A stretch of DNA of 42,968 nucleotides. Source: an uncultured Bacteroides sp. (GTDB taxonomy: Bacteria; Bacteroidota; Bacteroidia; Bacteroidales; Bacteroidaceae). Below the pieces are notes generated by a model. It was given only the letters and a program-made list of their open reading frames with translations, did no database searches and was not told where the DNA came from. Each line of letters starts with the position of its first letter. Position 1 is the stretch's first letter. This document shows positions 17,552 to 26,902 of the stretch, piece after piece. A program made the position numbers and the translations under genes. The stretch is taken from NCBI RefSeq assembly GCF_949298305.1, contig NZ_CASFWU010000023.1:1-42968 (forward strand), read 5' to 3'.

Positions 17552-17639
17552 AAAGAATCAGCTTTCTTCCAGAGCAAGTTGCACGAAAGGACAAAGAATA
17601 ACGTCCGTGCAAACAGTTCTGAAAGAAAGCTGATTCTTT
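17552..17639. terminator. long palindromic element between convergent genes
   Basis: Positions 17552-17568 and 17623-17639 form a perfect 17-bp inverted repeat. Inside it a second hairpin pairs GCAC/GTGC and GGAC/GTCC around 17581-17610, and the material between is partly complementary, so the whole 88 bp can fold as one long imperfect hairpin. It sits between the stops of the hexapeptide protein gene (plus) and waaA (minus) and probably terminates transcription from both sides. Confidence 0.75.
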
Positions 17640-17653
17640 ATTCTCAGGGGGGC

Positions 17654-18877
17654 CTAGAAATTAATCATCCCCAGAATCTTGTCTGTGGCTCCGGCCTGTC
17701 CACGCACATAGTCGCCCGCGTTCCGCCCCGTTTTCTCCAAGAAAGCCTCATCAGAGAACAAACGGTCTAGCAGCCCATTCAGTTCGCCGCCATCTTTGAT
17801 GGAAAATGCGCCCTGAGCCTCGATGAGCTGCACAGCCTCCTGAAACTTCTGGTACTTGGGACCGAAGATAACGGGAATGCCATAGACAGCCGCCTCAAGA
17901 GTATTGTGTATGCCCACGCCAAAACCACCGCCAATGTAGGCCACCTCTCCATAACGATAAATGGAAGAAAGCAGGCCGAAACAATCAATAATAAGACAGT
18001 CGGCCTTACGGACATTCTGCTCGTCGGCACGAGTATAGCGCACATAAGGCCGCTTCAGTTTACGGACAATTTCCACCAAATGACTTTCGTCAATGACGTG
18101 CGGAGCAATGATAAGTTTCATCTCAGGATGGCGGTTGAAGTAGTCAATAAACAAATCCTCATCGGGCGGCCACGAACTACCGGCCACGAAAGTCAGCGCA
18201 CCACCCTTGAAAGCCTCGACCAGCGGAAGTTCCTTGGCCTCACGACGAATCTGGAGCACACGGTCGAAACGCGTATCACCCACCACCGTAACACGATTGA
18301 TTCCAATCTTGGCCAAATAGCGTTTGGAACGGTCATTCTGCACAAAGAGATAATCGAAATTCCGAAGCACTTTCCGATAGGGACCGCCGTACCACTTGAA
18401 GAATATCTGTCCGCGACGAAAGATGGAAGAGATGCTGTAAACAGGGATGCGACGGCGATGAAGCTCGTCAAGATAGTTCTTCCAGAACTCATACTTGATG
18501 AAGAAAGCCATGCAGGGATTGACAATGTCGAGGAACTTCCTGACATTGCGCGGTTTGTCGAAAGGCAGGTAGCACACGACATCGGCTCCGCGGTAGTTCT
18601 TACGCACCTCATAGCCCGAAGGCGAGAAGAAAGTGAGCAAAATGCCATAATGCGGATACTCGGCACGAATCCGTTCTATCAGCGGACGCCCCTGTTCAAA
18701 CTCGCCCAGCGAGGCAGCGTGAAACCAGATGTAGGGCACATCTTTCTGCAACTGCTGACGCAAAAGCTCGTATACCACCCAATGGCCCTTCATCATCTTG
18801 CGGGGCTTACGGCTGAAAGGCGCAGCCAAATGGACTGCGATGTCGTAAAGCCCTATTCCCAAGTTGTATAGCAGCAT
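17654..18877 (-). CDS. waaA: 3-deoxy-D-manno-octulosonic acid (Kdo) transferase
   Basis: Encodes a 407-residue GT30 glycosyltransferase that adds Kdo to lipid A precursor at the inner face of the cytoplasmic membrane. An N-terminal hydrophobic anchor (residues 1-20) is followed by WFHAASLGEFEQGRPLIERI, in which Glu is the expected catalytic base of the family. The second Rossmann domain has VGDTRFDRV, FVAGSSWPPDED and the donor-binding GGGFGVGIHNTLEAAVYGIPVIFGP region. It lies 28 nt downstream of gltX and is probably in one operon with it. Confidence 0.95.
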   Translation of the reverse strand: MLLYNLGIGLYDIAVHLAAPFSRKPRKMMKGHWVVYELLRQQLQKDVPYIWFHAASLGEFEQGRPLIERIRAEYPHYGILLTFFSPSGYEVRKNYRGADVVCYLPFDKPRNVRKFLDIVNPCMAFFIKYEFWKNYLDELHRRRIPVYSISSIFRRGQIFFKWYGGPYRKVLRNFDYLFVQNDRSKRYLAKIGINRVTVVGDTRFDRVLQIRREAKELPLVEAFKGGALTFVAGSSWPPDEDLFIDYFNRHPEMKLIIAPHVIDESHLVEIVRKLKRPYVRYTRADEQNVRKADCLIIDCFGLLSSIYRYGEVAYIGGGFGVGIHNTLEAAVYGIPVIFGPKYQKFQEAVQLIEAQGAFSIKDGGELNGLLDRLFSDEAFLEKTGRNAGDYVRGQAGATDKILGMINF

Positions 18878-18905
18878 ATCTGATGGTTATTTGGTTACCC
18901 TCTTT

Positions 18906-20432
18906 TTATTTCAGCACCTCCACAGCACGACGGATACGGCGGATGGTCTCCTCCTTGCCCAGCAGTTCGGTAATGTCGAACATGTGCGGGCCCTTGCACT
19001 CGCCCACCACGGCCAGACGGAAGGCATTCATCACGTTGCCCATGTGGTAGCCCTTCCCGGTAATCCAACCGATGACGATATCTTCGGAAGGCTTCGAACT
19101 GAAGTCGGCTATGCCCTCGAGCACTGCCACCAGTTCGTCCATGATGCGGGGGGTATCTTCCGACCAGCGCTTCTTCACATCCTTCTCGGCGTAGGTTTCG
19201 GGAGCCTTGAAGAAGAAACGGGTCTGGTCCCACAGTTCCTTCACAAAGTTGACGCGTCCTTTTACCAGCGAAACCACACGTGTCAGGAACTCGTCGCCAT
19301 ACTGTGCCGCGTCCACGCCGTTAGCCTCCAGTACGGGCTTGAACAATTCTGCGATTTCAGCATCGGGCTTCTGCAGGATATACTCGTGGTTGAACCAAAT
19401 ACCTTTCTTATAATCGAACTTGGCGCCCGACTTGCTGCAATGGCTCAGGTCGAACAGCTTCACCAGTTCGTCCATGGTCATCAGCTCCTGGTCGTTGCCG
19501 GGGTTCCATCCCAGCAGGGCGAGGAAGTTGATGACGGCTTCGGGCAGATAACCCGCCTCGCGGTAGCCCGAAGACACTTCGCCCGTCTTGGGGTCGTGCC
19601 ACTCCAGGGGGAACACGGGGAATCCCAGGCGGTCGCCGTCACGCTTGCTCAGCTTGCCGTTGCCTTCGGGTTTCAGCAGCAGAGGCAAGTGGGCGAACTG
19701 GGGCATGGTGTCTTCCCAGCCGAAAGCGCGGTAGAGCAGCACATGCAGCGGAGCCGATGGCAGCCACTCCTCGCCACGGATGACGTGGGAGACTTCCATC
19801 AGGTGGTCGTCTACAATGTTGGCCAGGTGATAGGTAGGCAATTCATCGGCCGACTTGTAGAGCACCTTATCGTCCAGAATGGACGAATTGATGACCACTT
19901 CGCCACGGATAAGGTCGTTCACATGCACGTCCTCATTCGGTTCAATCTTGAAGCGCACCACATACTGCTTGCCGTCGGCAATGAGCGCGTCCACTTCCTC
20001 CTTGGAGAGGGTCAGCGAATTGCGCATCTGCAGACGGGTGGAAGCGTCGTACTGGAAGTTGGCCACCTCGGCGCGTTTGGCTTCCAGTTCCTCGGGGGTA
20101 TCAAAAGCGATGTACGCCTTGCCGGCATCCAGCAGCACCTTGACGTACTTCTTGTAGATGTCCCTCCGTTCGGACTGGCGGTAAGGACCGTGTTCGCCAC
20201 CGAAGCTGACGCCTTCGTCGAAAGGAATGCCCAGCCATTTGAATGACTCCAATATATATTCTTCCGCACCCGGTACAAAACGGTTGCTGTCGGTATCTTC
20301 AATACGGAAAATGAGGTCGCCTCCATGCTGGCGCGCAAAGAGGTAATTGTACAAAGCGGTACGTACGCCGCCGATGTGCAATGCTCCCGTAGGGCTGGGA
20401 GCAAAACGGACTCTGACTCTTCTTTCTGCCAT
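18906..20432 (-). CDS. gltX: glutamate--tRNA ligase
   Basis: Encodes a 508-residue class I aminoacyl-tRNA synthetase charging tRNA-Glu. The HIGH motif appears as PSPTGALHIGGVRTALYNYL near residues 12-31, and the KMSKS-type motif as GKLSKRDGDR. The C-terminal anticodon-binding domain is complete. The start at 20432 places MAERRVRVRFAPSPTG in the usual position. A TAATTTTG box on the minus strand (20464-20471) may be its -7 element, but the expected TTG upstream is missing. It is divergent from the 7TM-HD gene. Confidence 0.97.
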   Translation of the reverse strand: MAERRVRVRFAPSPTGALHIGGVRTALYNYLFARQHGGDLIFRIEDTDSNRFVPGAEEYILESFKWLGIPFDEGVSFGGEHGPYRQSERRDIYKKYVKVLLDAGKAYIAFDTPEELEAKRAEVANFQYDASTRLQMRNSLTLSKEEVDALIADGKQYVVRFKIEPNEDVHVNDLIRGEVVINSSILDDKVLYKSADELPTYHLANIVDDHLMEVSHVIRGEEWLPSAPLHVLLYRAFGWEDTMPQFAHLPLLLKPEGNGKLSKRDGDRLGFPVFPLEWHDPKTGEVSSGYREAGYLPEAVINFLALLGWNPGNDQELMTMDELVKLFDLSHCSKSGAKFDYKKGIWFNHEYILQKPDAEIAELFKPVLEANGVDAAQYGDEFLTRVVSLVKGRVNFVKELWDQTRFFFKAPETYAEKDVKKRWSEDTPRIMDELVAVLEGIADFSSKPSEDIVIGWITGKGYHMGNVMNAFRLAVVGECKGPHMFDITELLGKEETIRRIRRAVEVLK

Positions 20433-20529
20433 AATCTGCCTTATTTATAACTAAATTAGATGGCAAAATTAACCCTTTTTTTCCACACTATCGTTTTTTT
20501 TTGTACTTTTCGCAAAAAATTCAACCAAT

Positions 20530-22593
20530 ATGAGTTATTTCAAAAGGAAACAGGGAGCCAAGTATAGAGATTTGTTATACAAAGCGCTGATTTTTATCGG
20601 TACTGTCGCGGCCATCGTCTACTTTCTTCCACGTGACGGCAAGTTCAACTATCAGTTTGACATCGACAAGCCCTGGAAATACGGCCAGCTCATGGCCACC
20701 TTCGATTTTCCCATCTATAAGGACGAAGACGTAGTGAAGCGGGAGCAGGACAGCATATTCGCCAACTTCCAGCCCTACTACCTGCTGGACAAGGCCGTGG
20801 AAAGCAACGCCCTCAACAGGCTGAAATCCGACTACCAGAGCCGCCTGAAAAACATACTGCCCACAGCCGACTATCTCCGATACATTGAGAAAAAGCTTTC
20901 CGAAATCTACGAGGCCGGCATCCTCTCTACCGAAGACATGGACAAACTGCACCAGGACAGCACAGCCGCCGTCATGCTGGTTGAAGACAAGACTGCCAGC
21001 CAGCGGAACCTGCAAGACCTGTTCTCCGTCAAAACGGCCTACGCCTACCTGATGAATGCCGACACAGCCCACTACCGCCGGAGCGTCCTGCGCCTGTGCT
21101 CGCTCAACGAATACCTGTCCCCCAACCTTGCCTACGACCAGCAGCGCACCGAAACCGCACGTAAAGAAATTCTCGACAACTACTCCTGGGCCAACGGCAT
21201 CGTACTCAGCGGACAGAAAATCATTGACCGCGGCGAAATCGTGAACCAAACCACCTACAACATCCTGGAAAGCCTGCGCAAGGAATCCATCCAACGCAGC
21301 GAATCGGTGGGACAGAAGCGCCTGATGCTGGGCGGACAAGTGCTCTACGTCAGCATCTTCATGCTCTGCTTCATGCTCTATCTGGACCTCTTCCGCAAGG
21401 ACTACTACAGCCGCAAGGGGAGCCTCTCCCTGCTCTTCGCCCTCATCATGTCCTACTGCGTGGTGACAGCCCTCATGGTGGCCAACAACGTGTTTACCGT
21501 CTACATCCTGCCCTACGCCATGCTGCCCATGATTATCCGCGTCTTTCTGGACTCACGCACGGCGTTCCTCACCCACACCGTCACCATCCTCATCTGCTCC
21601 ATCTGCCTGCGCTATCCGCACGAGTTCATCCTGCTGCAGCTTACCGCCGGCCTGGTGGCCATCTTCAGCCTGCGCGAGCTGTCGCAACGGTCGCAACTCT
21701 TCAAGTCGGCCATTCTGGTCATCATCACCTATGCGGTGGTCTATTTTGCCTTCGAGCTGATTACGGAGAACGACCTTTCCAAACTGAACGGCAGCATGTA
21801 CACCTATTTCATCATCAACGGCATCCTGCTGCTCTTCACCTATCCTCTGCTCTTCCTCGTCGAGAAGACTTTCGGATTCACCTCCAACGTCACGCTGGTG
21901 GAGCTGTCCAACATCAACAACAGCCTGCTGCGGCGCATGTCCGAGACCGTGCCCGGCACCTTCCAGCACTCCATGCAGGTGGCCAACCTGGCGGCCGAGG
22001 CGGCCAACCGCATCGAGGGCAAGAGCCAGCTGGTGCGTACCGGCGCCCTCTACCATGACATCGGCAAGATGGAGAACCCCGTGTTCTTCACCGAGAACCA
22101 GACGGGAGGCGTCAACCCGCACAAGAACCTGAGCTACGAGCAGAGCGCGCAGGTGGTCATCAGCCACGTGACGGACGGCCTGAAACTGGCCGAAAAGCAC
22201 AACCTGCCCAAGGTCATCAAGGACTTCATCACCACCCACCACGGCAAAGGCAAGACCAAATACTTCTACATCTCGTGGAAGAACGAGCACCCCGGCGAGG
22301 AAGTTAACGAAGAACTTTTCACCTACCCCGGCCCCAACCCGTTCACCAAGGAACAGGCCATCCTGATGATGGCCGACTCGGTGGAAGCCGCCTCGCGCAG
22401 CCTGCCCGAATATACGGAAGAGAGCATCAGCAACCTGGTGGACAAAATCATCGACTCGCAGGTGGAGGAAGGCTACTTCAAGGAGTGCCCCATCACCTTC
22501 AAGGACATCGCCACGGTGAAATGCGTGTTCAAAGAAAAGCTGAAGACCATGTATCACACACGCATCAGCTATCCCGAACTCAAGAAACAATAA
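20530..22593 (+). CDS. 7TM-HD family phosphohydrolase (PgpH-like, c-di-AMP phosphodiesterase)
   Basis: Encodes a 687-residue membrane protein. One transmembrane helix (about residues 17-34) is followed by an extracytoplasmic 7TMR-HDED-type domain (about 40-265), seven transmembrane segments (about 268-445) and a cytoplasmic HD domain. The metal ligands of the HD domain are visible as His480 (GTFQHSMQVANLA) and His509-Asp510 (ALYHDIGKM), with later histidines in ISHVTDG and TTHHGKG. Homologues (Listeria PgpH, Bacillus YqfF) degrade cyclic di-AMP, so the same role is inferred here. It is followed 15 nt later by a small membrane protein gene. Confidence 0.92.
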   Translation: MSYFKRKQGAKYRDLLYKALIFIGTVAAIVYFLPRDGKFNYQFDIDKPWKYGQLMATFDFPIYKDEDVVKREQDSIFANFQPYYLLDKAVESNALNRLKSDYQSRLKNILPTADYLRYIEKKLSEIYEAGILSTEDMDKLHQDSTAAVMLVEDKTASQRNLQDLFSVKTAYAYLMNADTAHYRRSVLRLCSLNEYLSPNLAYDQQRTETARKEILDNYSWANGIVLSGQKIIDRGEIVNQTTYNILESLRKESIQRSESVGQKRLMLGGQVLYVSIFMLCFMLYLDLFRKDYYSRKGSLSLLFALIMSYCVVTALMVANNVFTVYILPYAMLPMIIRVFLDSRTAFLTHTVTILICSICLRYPHEFILLQLTAGLVAIFSLRELSQRSQLFKSAILVIITYAVVYFAFELITENDLSKLNGSMYTYFIINGILLLFTYPLLFLVEKTFGFTSNVTLVELSNINNSLLRRMSETVPGTFQHSMQVANLAAEAANRIEGKSQLVRTGALYHDIGKMENPVFFTENQTGGVNPHKNLSYEQSAQVVISHVTDGLKLAEKHNLPKVIKDFITTHHGKGKTKYFYISWKNEHPGEEVNEELFTYPGPNPFTKEQAILMMADSVEAASRSLPEYTEESISNLVDKIIDSQVEEGYFKECPITFKDIATVKCVFKEKLKTMYHTRISYPELKKQ

Positions 22594-22608
22594 ATACACA
22601 TACCAGCC

Positions 22609-23376
22609 ATGAAAATCACAGAAAAAGAACGGATGAAAGCGGAAAAAGTGCTGAACCGGTACCACATCGCACGGAAGGACATCGAAAGCTTCAGCTTCAT
22701 GAAGCGCTACCGCCAGACGGACGGCAAGCGGGACAGGATGGTCTACGGCCCCGGCATCCTGGTGCTCCACCTCGCCGACGGCAAGGACCGGCTGCTGATG
22801 CCGCCTGCCCTCAAGCACCCCACCTCCCTGCTGCGCTACCTGCTGGCCCACGACATTCCCTTTGAAAACCACCACCCGCAGCAGAAAAAGAACGGGACAG
22901 AGATACCCGCCTCCGTCTACAAGCGTCCCTCGCTCTACATGCTCTACTTCTTCGTCCTCTTCCTGGCCTTCCTGACCCTGGGCTACCACCTTGTCAGCGT
23001 CTCTACCGGATGGTCCATCGCAGCGGCAATCGTCAGCTTCGGGCTGAGCCTGGTCTTCGTCAGCATGCTCCAGACGCGCTTCTGCTTCCTCTCGCTGGAC
23101 AAGGACGAGCTGGTGGTGCACAGTGCGGGCCGCACCCTGCGCTATCCCTACTTCGAGCTGCTGAAGGTGAACTTCGACTTTGCCCGCGAGCAGAACTTCA
23201 CACACGTCATGGAGCTGGTGGACAACCAGTACCGCTACCGCCTGTTCTACATCGGCCGCGTGCCGCGCACCAAGCTGAAGGAAATCTGCAGCCGCCTGCA
23301 AGACGCAGGCGTAGACGCCACCTGCAGCCTCAACGACCGGAAGCGGTACTACGAAGACACGCACATGATTCATTAA
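22609..23376 (+). CDS. two-span membrane protein of unknown function
   Basis: A 255-residue protein that I do not recognise. About 100 soluble N-terminal residues, with a charged segment rich in Lys and Arg, are followed by two adjacent transmembrane helices (about residues 106-124 and 131-152). A C-terminal soluble domain of about 100 residues has alternating hydrophobic residues (DELVVHSAGRTLRYPYFELLKV), reminiscent of a PH-like membrane-associated fold, but this is only a visual impression. It follows the 7TM-HD gene by 15 nt and is probably co-transcribed with it. Confidence 0.8.
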   Translation: MKITEKERMKAEKVLNRYHIARKDIESFSFMKRYRQTDGKRDRMVYGPGILVLHLADGKDRLLMPPALKHPTSLLRYLLAHDIPFENHHPQQKKNGTEIPASVYKRPSLYMLYFFVLFLAFLTLGYHLVSVSTGWSIAAAIVSFGLSLVFVSMLQTRFCFLSLDKDELVVHSAGRTLRYPYFELLKVNFDFAREQNFTHVMELVDNQYRYRLFYIGRVPRTKLKEICSRLQDAGVDATCSLNDRKRYYEDTHMIH

Positions 23377-23407
23377 AGACCGTACCGGCAAACGGGAACG
23401 GCCCATA

Positions 23408-23472
23408 AAGGACACGGACGACACAGGTTTCAGCTGCCGGTTTCTGCAACTGCCCGTATCGTCCGTGTCCTT
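23408..23472. terminator. hairpin between convergent genes
   Basis: A perfect 14-bp inverted repeat (23408-23421 with 23459-23472) encloses a 37-nt loop. It lies between the stop of the two-span membrane protein gene (plus) and the stop of the phosphatase gene (minus). There is no long T tract on either side, so termination is inferred from position and stem strength only. Confidence 0.55.
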
Positions 23473-23551
23473 CATATCCGCCAGCCGGCCCGGACACTCC
23501 TGCCCCAAGCCCCTGCCGTCCGGCCGGGCGGAACGCACTCCCCCCCTTCCT

Positions 23552-24040
23552 TTATTCCTCAGCCATCAGCTTCCGCAGCAGGCCCACGCAGGCATCCTCC
23601 AGCAGGTCGAGCACATACTCAAAGCCTTCGGCACCGCCGTAGTAGGGGTCGGGCACGTGGTCGGCCTGCGTGTAGCGCGTGCAGAAGTCCGTCATGCGGC
23701 AGATTTTTCGCTCCGCCTCCACCGAGGGGGCCCGTTCCTTCAGGTCTTCTATGTTGCGGTCGTCCATGCCGACAATCAGGTCGAAGTCGTAAAAATCGCC
23801 GGTTCTGACGGGACGCGAACGGTGCGTCAGGTCATAACCGCGCCTGATGGCGTGGGCACGCATCCGCGGGTCGGGCAGTTCGCCCTGGTGATAGCTCAAG
23901 ATGCCCGCCGAGTCTATCACGAACCTGTCCGCCACTCCGGCTTCCTCCACCAGATGCCTCATCACCCCCTCGGCCGAGGACGAACGGCAGATGTTGCCCA
24001 GACAGACAAACAGGATTTTCTGTTTCGGTTGTTCTTTCAT
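23552..24040 (-). CDS. low-molecular-weight protein-tyrosine-phosphatase
   Basis: Encodes a 162-residue cytosolic phosphatase. The active-site loop is CLGNICRS with nucleophile Cys13 and Arg19 (the C-x5-R signature), and the general acid is Asp131 in the DPYYGG motif. All catalytic residues are present. It stands alone rather than beside a capsule locus with a BY-kinase, so the substrate is not indicated by its neighbours; homologues act on phosphotyrosine or phosphoarginine. It has a strong promoter at 24092-24122 and a 5' leader of about 45 nt. Confidence 0.95.
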   Translation of the reverse strand: MKEQPKQKILFVCLGNICRSSSAEGVMRHLVEEAGVADRFVIDSAGILSYHQGELPDPRMRAHAIRRGYDLTHRSRPVRTGDFYDFDLIVGMDDRNIEDLKERAPSVEAERKICRMTDFCTRYTQADHVPDPYYGGAEGFEYVLDLLEDACVGLLRKLMAEE

Positions 24041-24091
24041 ATTGGTTTTCGCATTGCAATTATTATTTACACCGGACTGAGCCGTAGGAGT

Positions 24092-24122
24092 GCAAAGATA
24101 GCAAACTTGGGCTGATATTCAA
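24092..24122 (-). promoter_or_regulatory. promoter of the tyrosine phosphatase gene
   Basis: On the minus strand, TTTG (24119-24122), a 19-nt spacer and TATCTTTG (24092-24099) match the Bacteroides consensus exactly. The remainder of the 24041-24400 gap holds the palindromic repeat at 24283-24356 and no gene. Confidence 0.85.
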
Positions 24123-24282
24123 AATTCGCCCGAAACAGGCCTTCCTCCACCGCGGAGCGGGACGCGTCAAAGCAAGCGGCTGGCAATCAGCGCGCTGCGG
24201 TTGTATAAAGGAGCGAGACTTATAGTCGGGAAAACAGATTTGGGACAGCGGAAAGAGAAATCCGGCCCCCTGTACGGAAGCC

Positions 24283-24356
24283 GCCTGCATGGTCTTCGGA
24301 CCATGCAGGCACGGTGTCTGCAGAATGCAAGCACGGTCCGCGGACCGTGCCTGCAT
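24283..24356. repeat. GC-rich double palindrome, copy 1
   Basis: Two strong hairpins lie side by side. The first (24283-24310) has a perfect 12-bp stem closed by a TTCG tetraloop. The second is the perfect 20-bp palindrome GCACGGTCCGCGGACCGTGC (24331-24350), extended by ATGCA/TGCAT arms to 24325-24356. The core recurs with two changes at 39934-39953. It lies 44 nt beyond the priA stop. Confidence 0.85.
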
Positions 24357-24400
24357 CTTCCGCAGAGCGTACAAGCATCTTATACGGAGAAAATTTTTCC

Positions 24401-26863
24401 TTACATCGGGTCGACATCGTAATAGACGATGAGCGACTTGAAGCGGTCTTCGGCCACCATTTCCTGCTGCACCCTGACGAGCAGCTGGCGGGCTCGGGCC
24501 ATGGAGGCATTCATCTCAATCTTCAGCACTATCTTGCGGATGAACAGCGTCTGGATGCGGGCCACGGGAGGTTTGTCGGGGCCCAGCACCCGGTTGCCGA
24601 AGACGGCTCGCAGCTTGGCGGCCATGGTCTGCGCCATCAGGTCGAGCAGGGTCTCGTTCCGGTTCTTCAGGTAGACGTACACCAGGCGGTAGAAGGGCGG
24701 ATAGCGGAACATCTGCCGCTCGGCCAGCTGGCCGTCCACCATGCCCTCGTAGTCGTTGGCCATGACCTGCGCAATGATGGGGTGGTCCATGCTCTTGGTC
24801 TGCAGCACCACGCAGCCGCGCTTGTTCTTCCGTCCCGCACGCCCCGCCACCTGGGCCATCAGCTGGAAGGCACGCTCGTAGGCTCGGAAGTCGGGATAGT
24901 TGAGCATGGTGTCGGCGTTGAGGATGCCCACCACGCTGACGTGGTCAAAGTCCAGCCCCTTGGACACCATCTGCGTGCCTATCAGGATGTCCGTCCCGCC
25001 CCGTTCAAAGTCGGCAATGATGCGCTCGTAGGCGGCCCGGGTGCGGGTGGTGTCCAGGTCCATGCGGGCCACGCGGGCTTCGGGGAAGATGGCCTTCACG
25101 TCGTCCTCTATCTTCTCGGTGCCGAAACCGCGGTTGCGCAGGTCGGTTCCCTCGCAGGCCGGACAGCGGCGCGGCACGGGCTGGGTGTAGCCGCAGTAGT
25201 GGCAGGTGAGCTGGTTCAGCCCCTTGTGATAGGTAAGGCTGACGTCGCAGTTCTTGCACTTGGGCACCCATCCGCAGGTGTGGCACTCTATCATGGGCGC
25301 AAAGCCGCGGCGGTTCTGGAAGAGGATGACCTGCTCCTTCCGCCCCAGCGCCTCGCGCACGTGTTGCAGCAGCAAGGGCGAAAAAGGCCCGTTCATGCGC
25401 TTCGTGCGGTGCAGTTCCTTGATGTCTACCGGAATGATTTCGGGCAGCTGTATCTCTTTGTAGCGTTCCTTCAGTTCCACCAGGCCGTATTTGCCCGTGG
25501 TGGCGTTGTACCACGTCTCCACCGAGGGCGTGGCCGTGCCCAGCAGGGTCTTGGCCCCGTACATCGAAGCCAGTACGATGGCGGCGTTGCGGGCGTGGTA
25601 GCGTGGAGCGGGGTCCTGCTGCTTGTAGGTATTCTCGTGCTCTTCGTCCACAATGACCAGCCCCAGGTTGTGGAAAGGCAGGAAGATGGACGACCGTACG
25701 CCCAGAATGATGTCATAGCCGTTGTCCGTCAGTTGTTTCTGCCAGATTTCCACCCGCTCCGCATCGGGGAACTTGGAGTGGTAGATGCCCAGCCGCCGTC
25801 CGAAGACCCTTTTCAGGCGTTCGGTTATCTGGGTGGTCAGGGCAATTTCGGGCAGCAGATAGAGGACCTGCTTTCCCTGCCGCAAGGCTTCGTCAATGAG
25901 ATGGATGTAGATTTCGGTCTTGCCGCTGGCAGTGACGCCGTGGAGCAGACAGACGTTCTTCGTGCAGAAGGCCTGCCGGATTTCCCGGAAAGCCCGTTCC
26001 TGGTGGACATTCAGCGGGTTGAGCGGTTCGCACCCGGCGGCACTCTGCACCAGGCGGCCCACCTCCTGCCGGTACACCTCGAACACGCCGCGCTGCACCA
26101 GCGCGTTGAATACGGCCGGGGTGGCCGAAGCCCGCCTCAGCAGTTCCTGCTTGCTTACTTCCTTCACCTCACGGGCACCCAGACAGCCCGACAGTTCGAT
26201 GTACTTCATCAGCAGGTCCAGCTGCTTGGGAGCGCGGCGCTGCAGTTCGTCGAAGAAGATGTGCAGGCGGTGTTCGTTGCGGGCATCGGGCGTCAGGCGT
26301 ACACGGGTCTCGGTCTTGGGACGGTAGGTGCGCTTCAGTTCTTCCTTGACAAAGAGGGCTTCCTTCTCCAGCAGCGACTTGATGACGGGCAGGATGTTGG
26401 GCAAGCCACTGTCCTTCTCCAGCTTCGTTACGCTCTGTTCGGGTTCCGCCACAAGCAGGTCCAGCACTTTCTGCTCGCGCCCCGTCAGCGGGGCATCGGC
26501 CTCGAAATCGGGATTGTATTCCACCATCGTCTCGCTCTCCAGCTTCAGGCCCGACGGCAGGGCGGCCTTGTAGACGTCGCCCTGCGTACAGAGGTAATAG
26601 TCGGCCAGCCACTCCCAGAGTCTGAACTGTGTGGGAAGGAGGACAGGCTGCGCATCCAGCACACACAGCACCTCCTTTACCGTGTACTCCGTGGGGGCAG
26701 TGTGGTGTATGCACTTCACAATGCCCGTATAAAACTTCTTCTTGCCGAAGGGCACTACTACACGGCACCCTTCCTGAACGTCTCCGGCCAGGGCGGCAGG
26801 CAGGGCGTAGGTGAAAGTCCCGTGAAGGGGCAACGGCAATATGACATCTGCAAACTTATCCAT
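24401..26863 (-). CDS. priA: primosomal replication protein N' (helicase PriA)
   Basis: Encodes a DNA helicase of about 820 residues that restarts stalled replication forks. The N-terminal DNA-binding domain starts MDKFADVILPLPLHGTFTYALP. The Walker A motif is HGVTASGKTE and the DEAH box appears as VDEEHE. Eight zinc-binding cysteines lie in two clusters (ECHTCGWVPKCKNC, then CHYCGYTQPVPRRCPAC). The frame is open 39 nt further upstream to 26902, but that start would add a poorly conserved leader overlapping the promoter, so the ATG at 26863 is preferred. A codon-rich opposite-strand frame of 863 codons is a shadow. Confidence 0.96.
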   Translation of the reverse strand: MDKFADVILPLPLHGTFTYALPAALAGDVQEGCRVVVPFGKKKFYTGIVKCIHHTAPTEYTVKEVLCVLDAQPVLLPTQFRLWEWLADYYLCTQGDVYKAALPSGLKLESETMVEYNPDFEADAPLTGREQKVLDLLVAEPEQSVTKLEKDSGLPNILPVIKSLLEKEALFVKEELKRTYRPKTETRVRLTPDARNEHRLHIFFDELQRRAPKQLDLLMKYIELSGCLGAREVKEVSKQELLRRASATPAVFNALVQRGVFEVYRQEVGRLVQSAAGCEPLNPLNVHQERAFREIRQAFCTKNVCLLHGVTASGKTEIYIHLIDEALRQGKQVLYLLPEIALTTQITERLKRVFGRRLGIYHSKFPDAERVEIWQKQLTDNGYDIILGVRSSIFLPFHNLGLVIVDEEHENTYKQQDPAPRYHARNAAIVLASMYGAKTLLGTATPSVETWYNATTGKYGLVELKERYKEIQLPEIIPVDIKELHRTKRMNGPFSPLLLQHVREALGRKEQVILFQNRRGFAPMIECHTCGWVPKCKNCDVSLTYHKGLNQLTCHYCGYTQPVPRRCPACEGTDLRNRGFGTEKIEDDVKAIFPEARVARMDLDTTRTRAAYERIIADFERGGTDILIGTQMVSKGLDFDHVSVVGILNADTMLNYPDFRAYERAFQLMAQVAGRAGRKNKRGCVVLQTKSMDHPIIAQVMANDYEGMVDGQLAERQMFRYPPFYRLVYVYLKNRNETLLDLMAQTMAAKLRAVFGNRVLGPDKPPVARIQTLFIRKIVLKIEMNASMARARQLLVRVQQEMVAEDRFKSLIVYYDVDPM

Positions 26864-26871
26864 GATACGCG

Positions 26872-26902
26872 CAAAGATACGACAAAAAAACAGCGCCGCC
26901 AA
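26872..26902 (-). promoter_or_regulatory. promoter of priA
   Basis: On the minus strand, TTG (26900-26902), a 20-nt spacer and TATCTTTG (26872-26879) fit the Bacteroides consensus. The -7 box ends only 8 nt before the preferred ATG at 26863, so the mRNA would be leaderless or nearly so. The promoter overlaps the terminator of the GH3 gene. Confidence 0.65.

Noticed and set aside
21553..23538. 661-codon minus-strand frame opposite the 7TM-HD and adjacent membrane protein genes
   Set aside because: It crosses two well-supported plus-strand genes and their gap, and has no recognisable domain.
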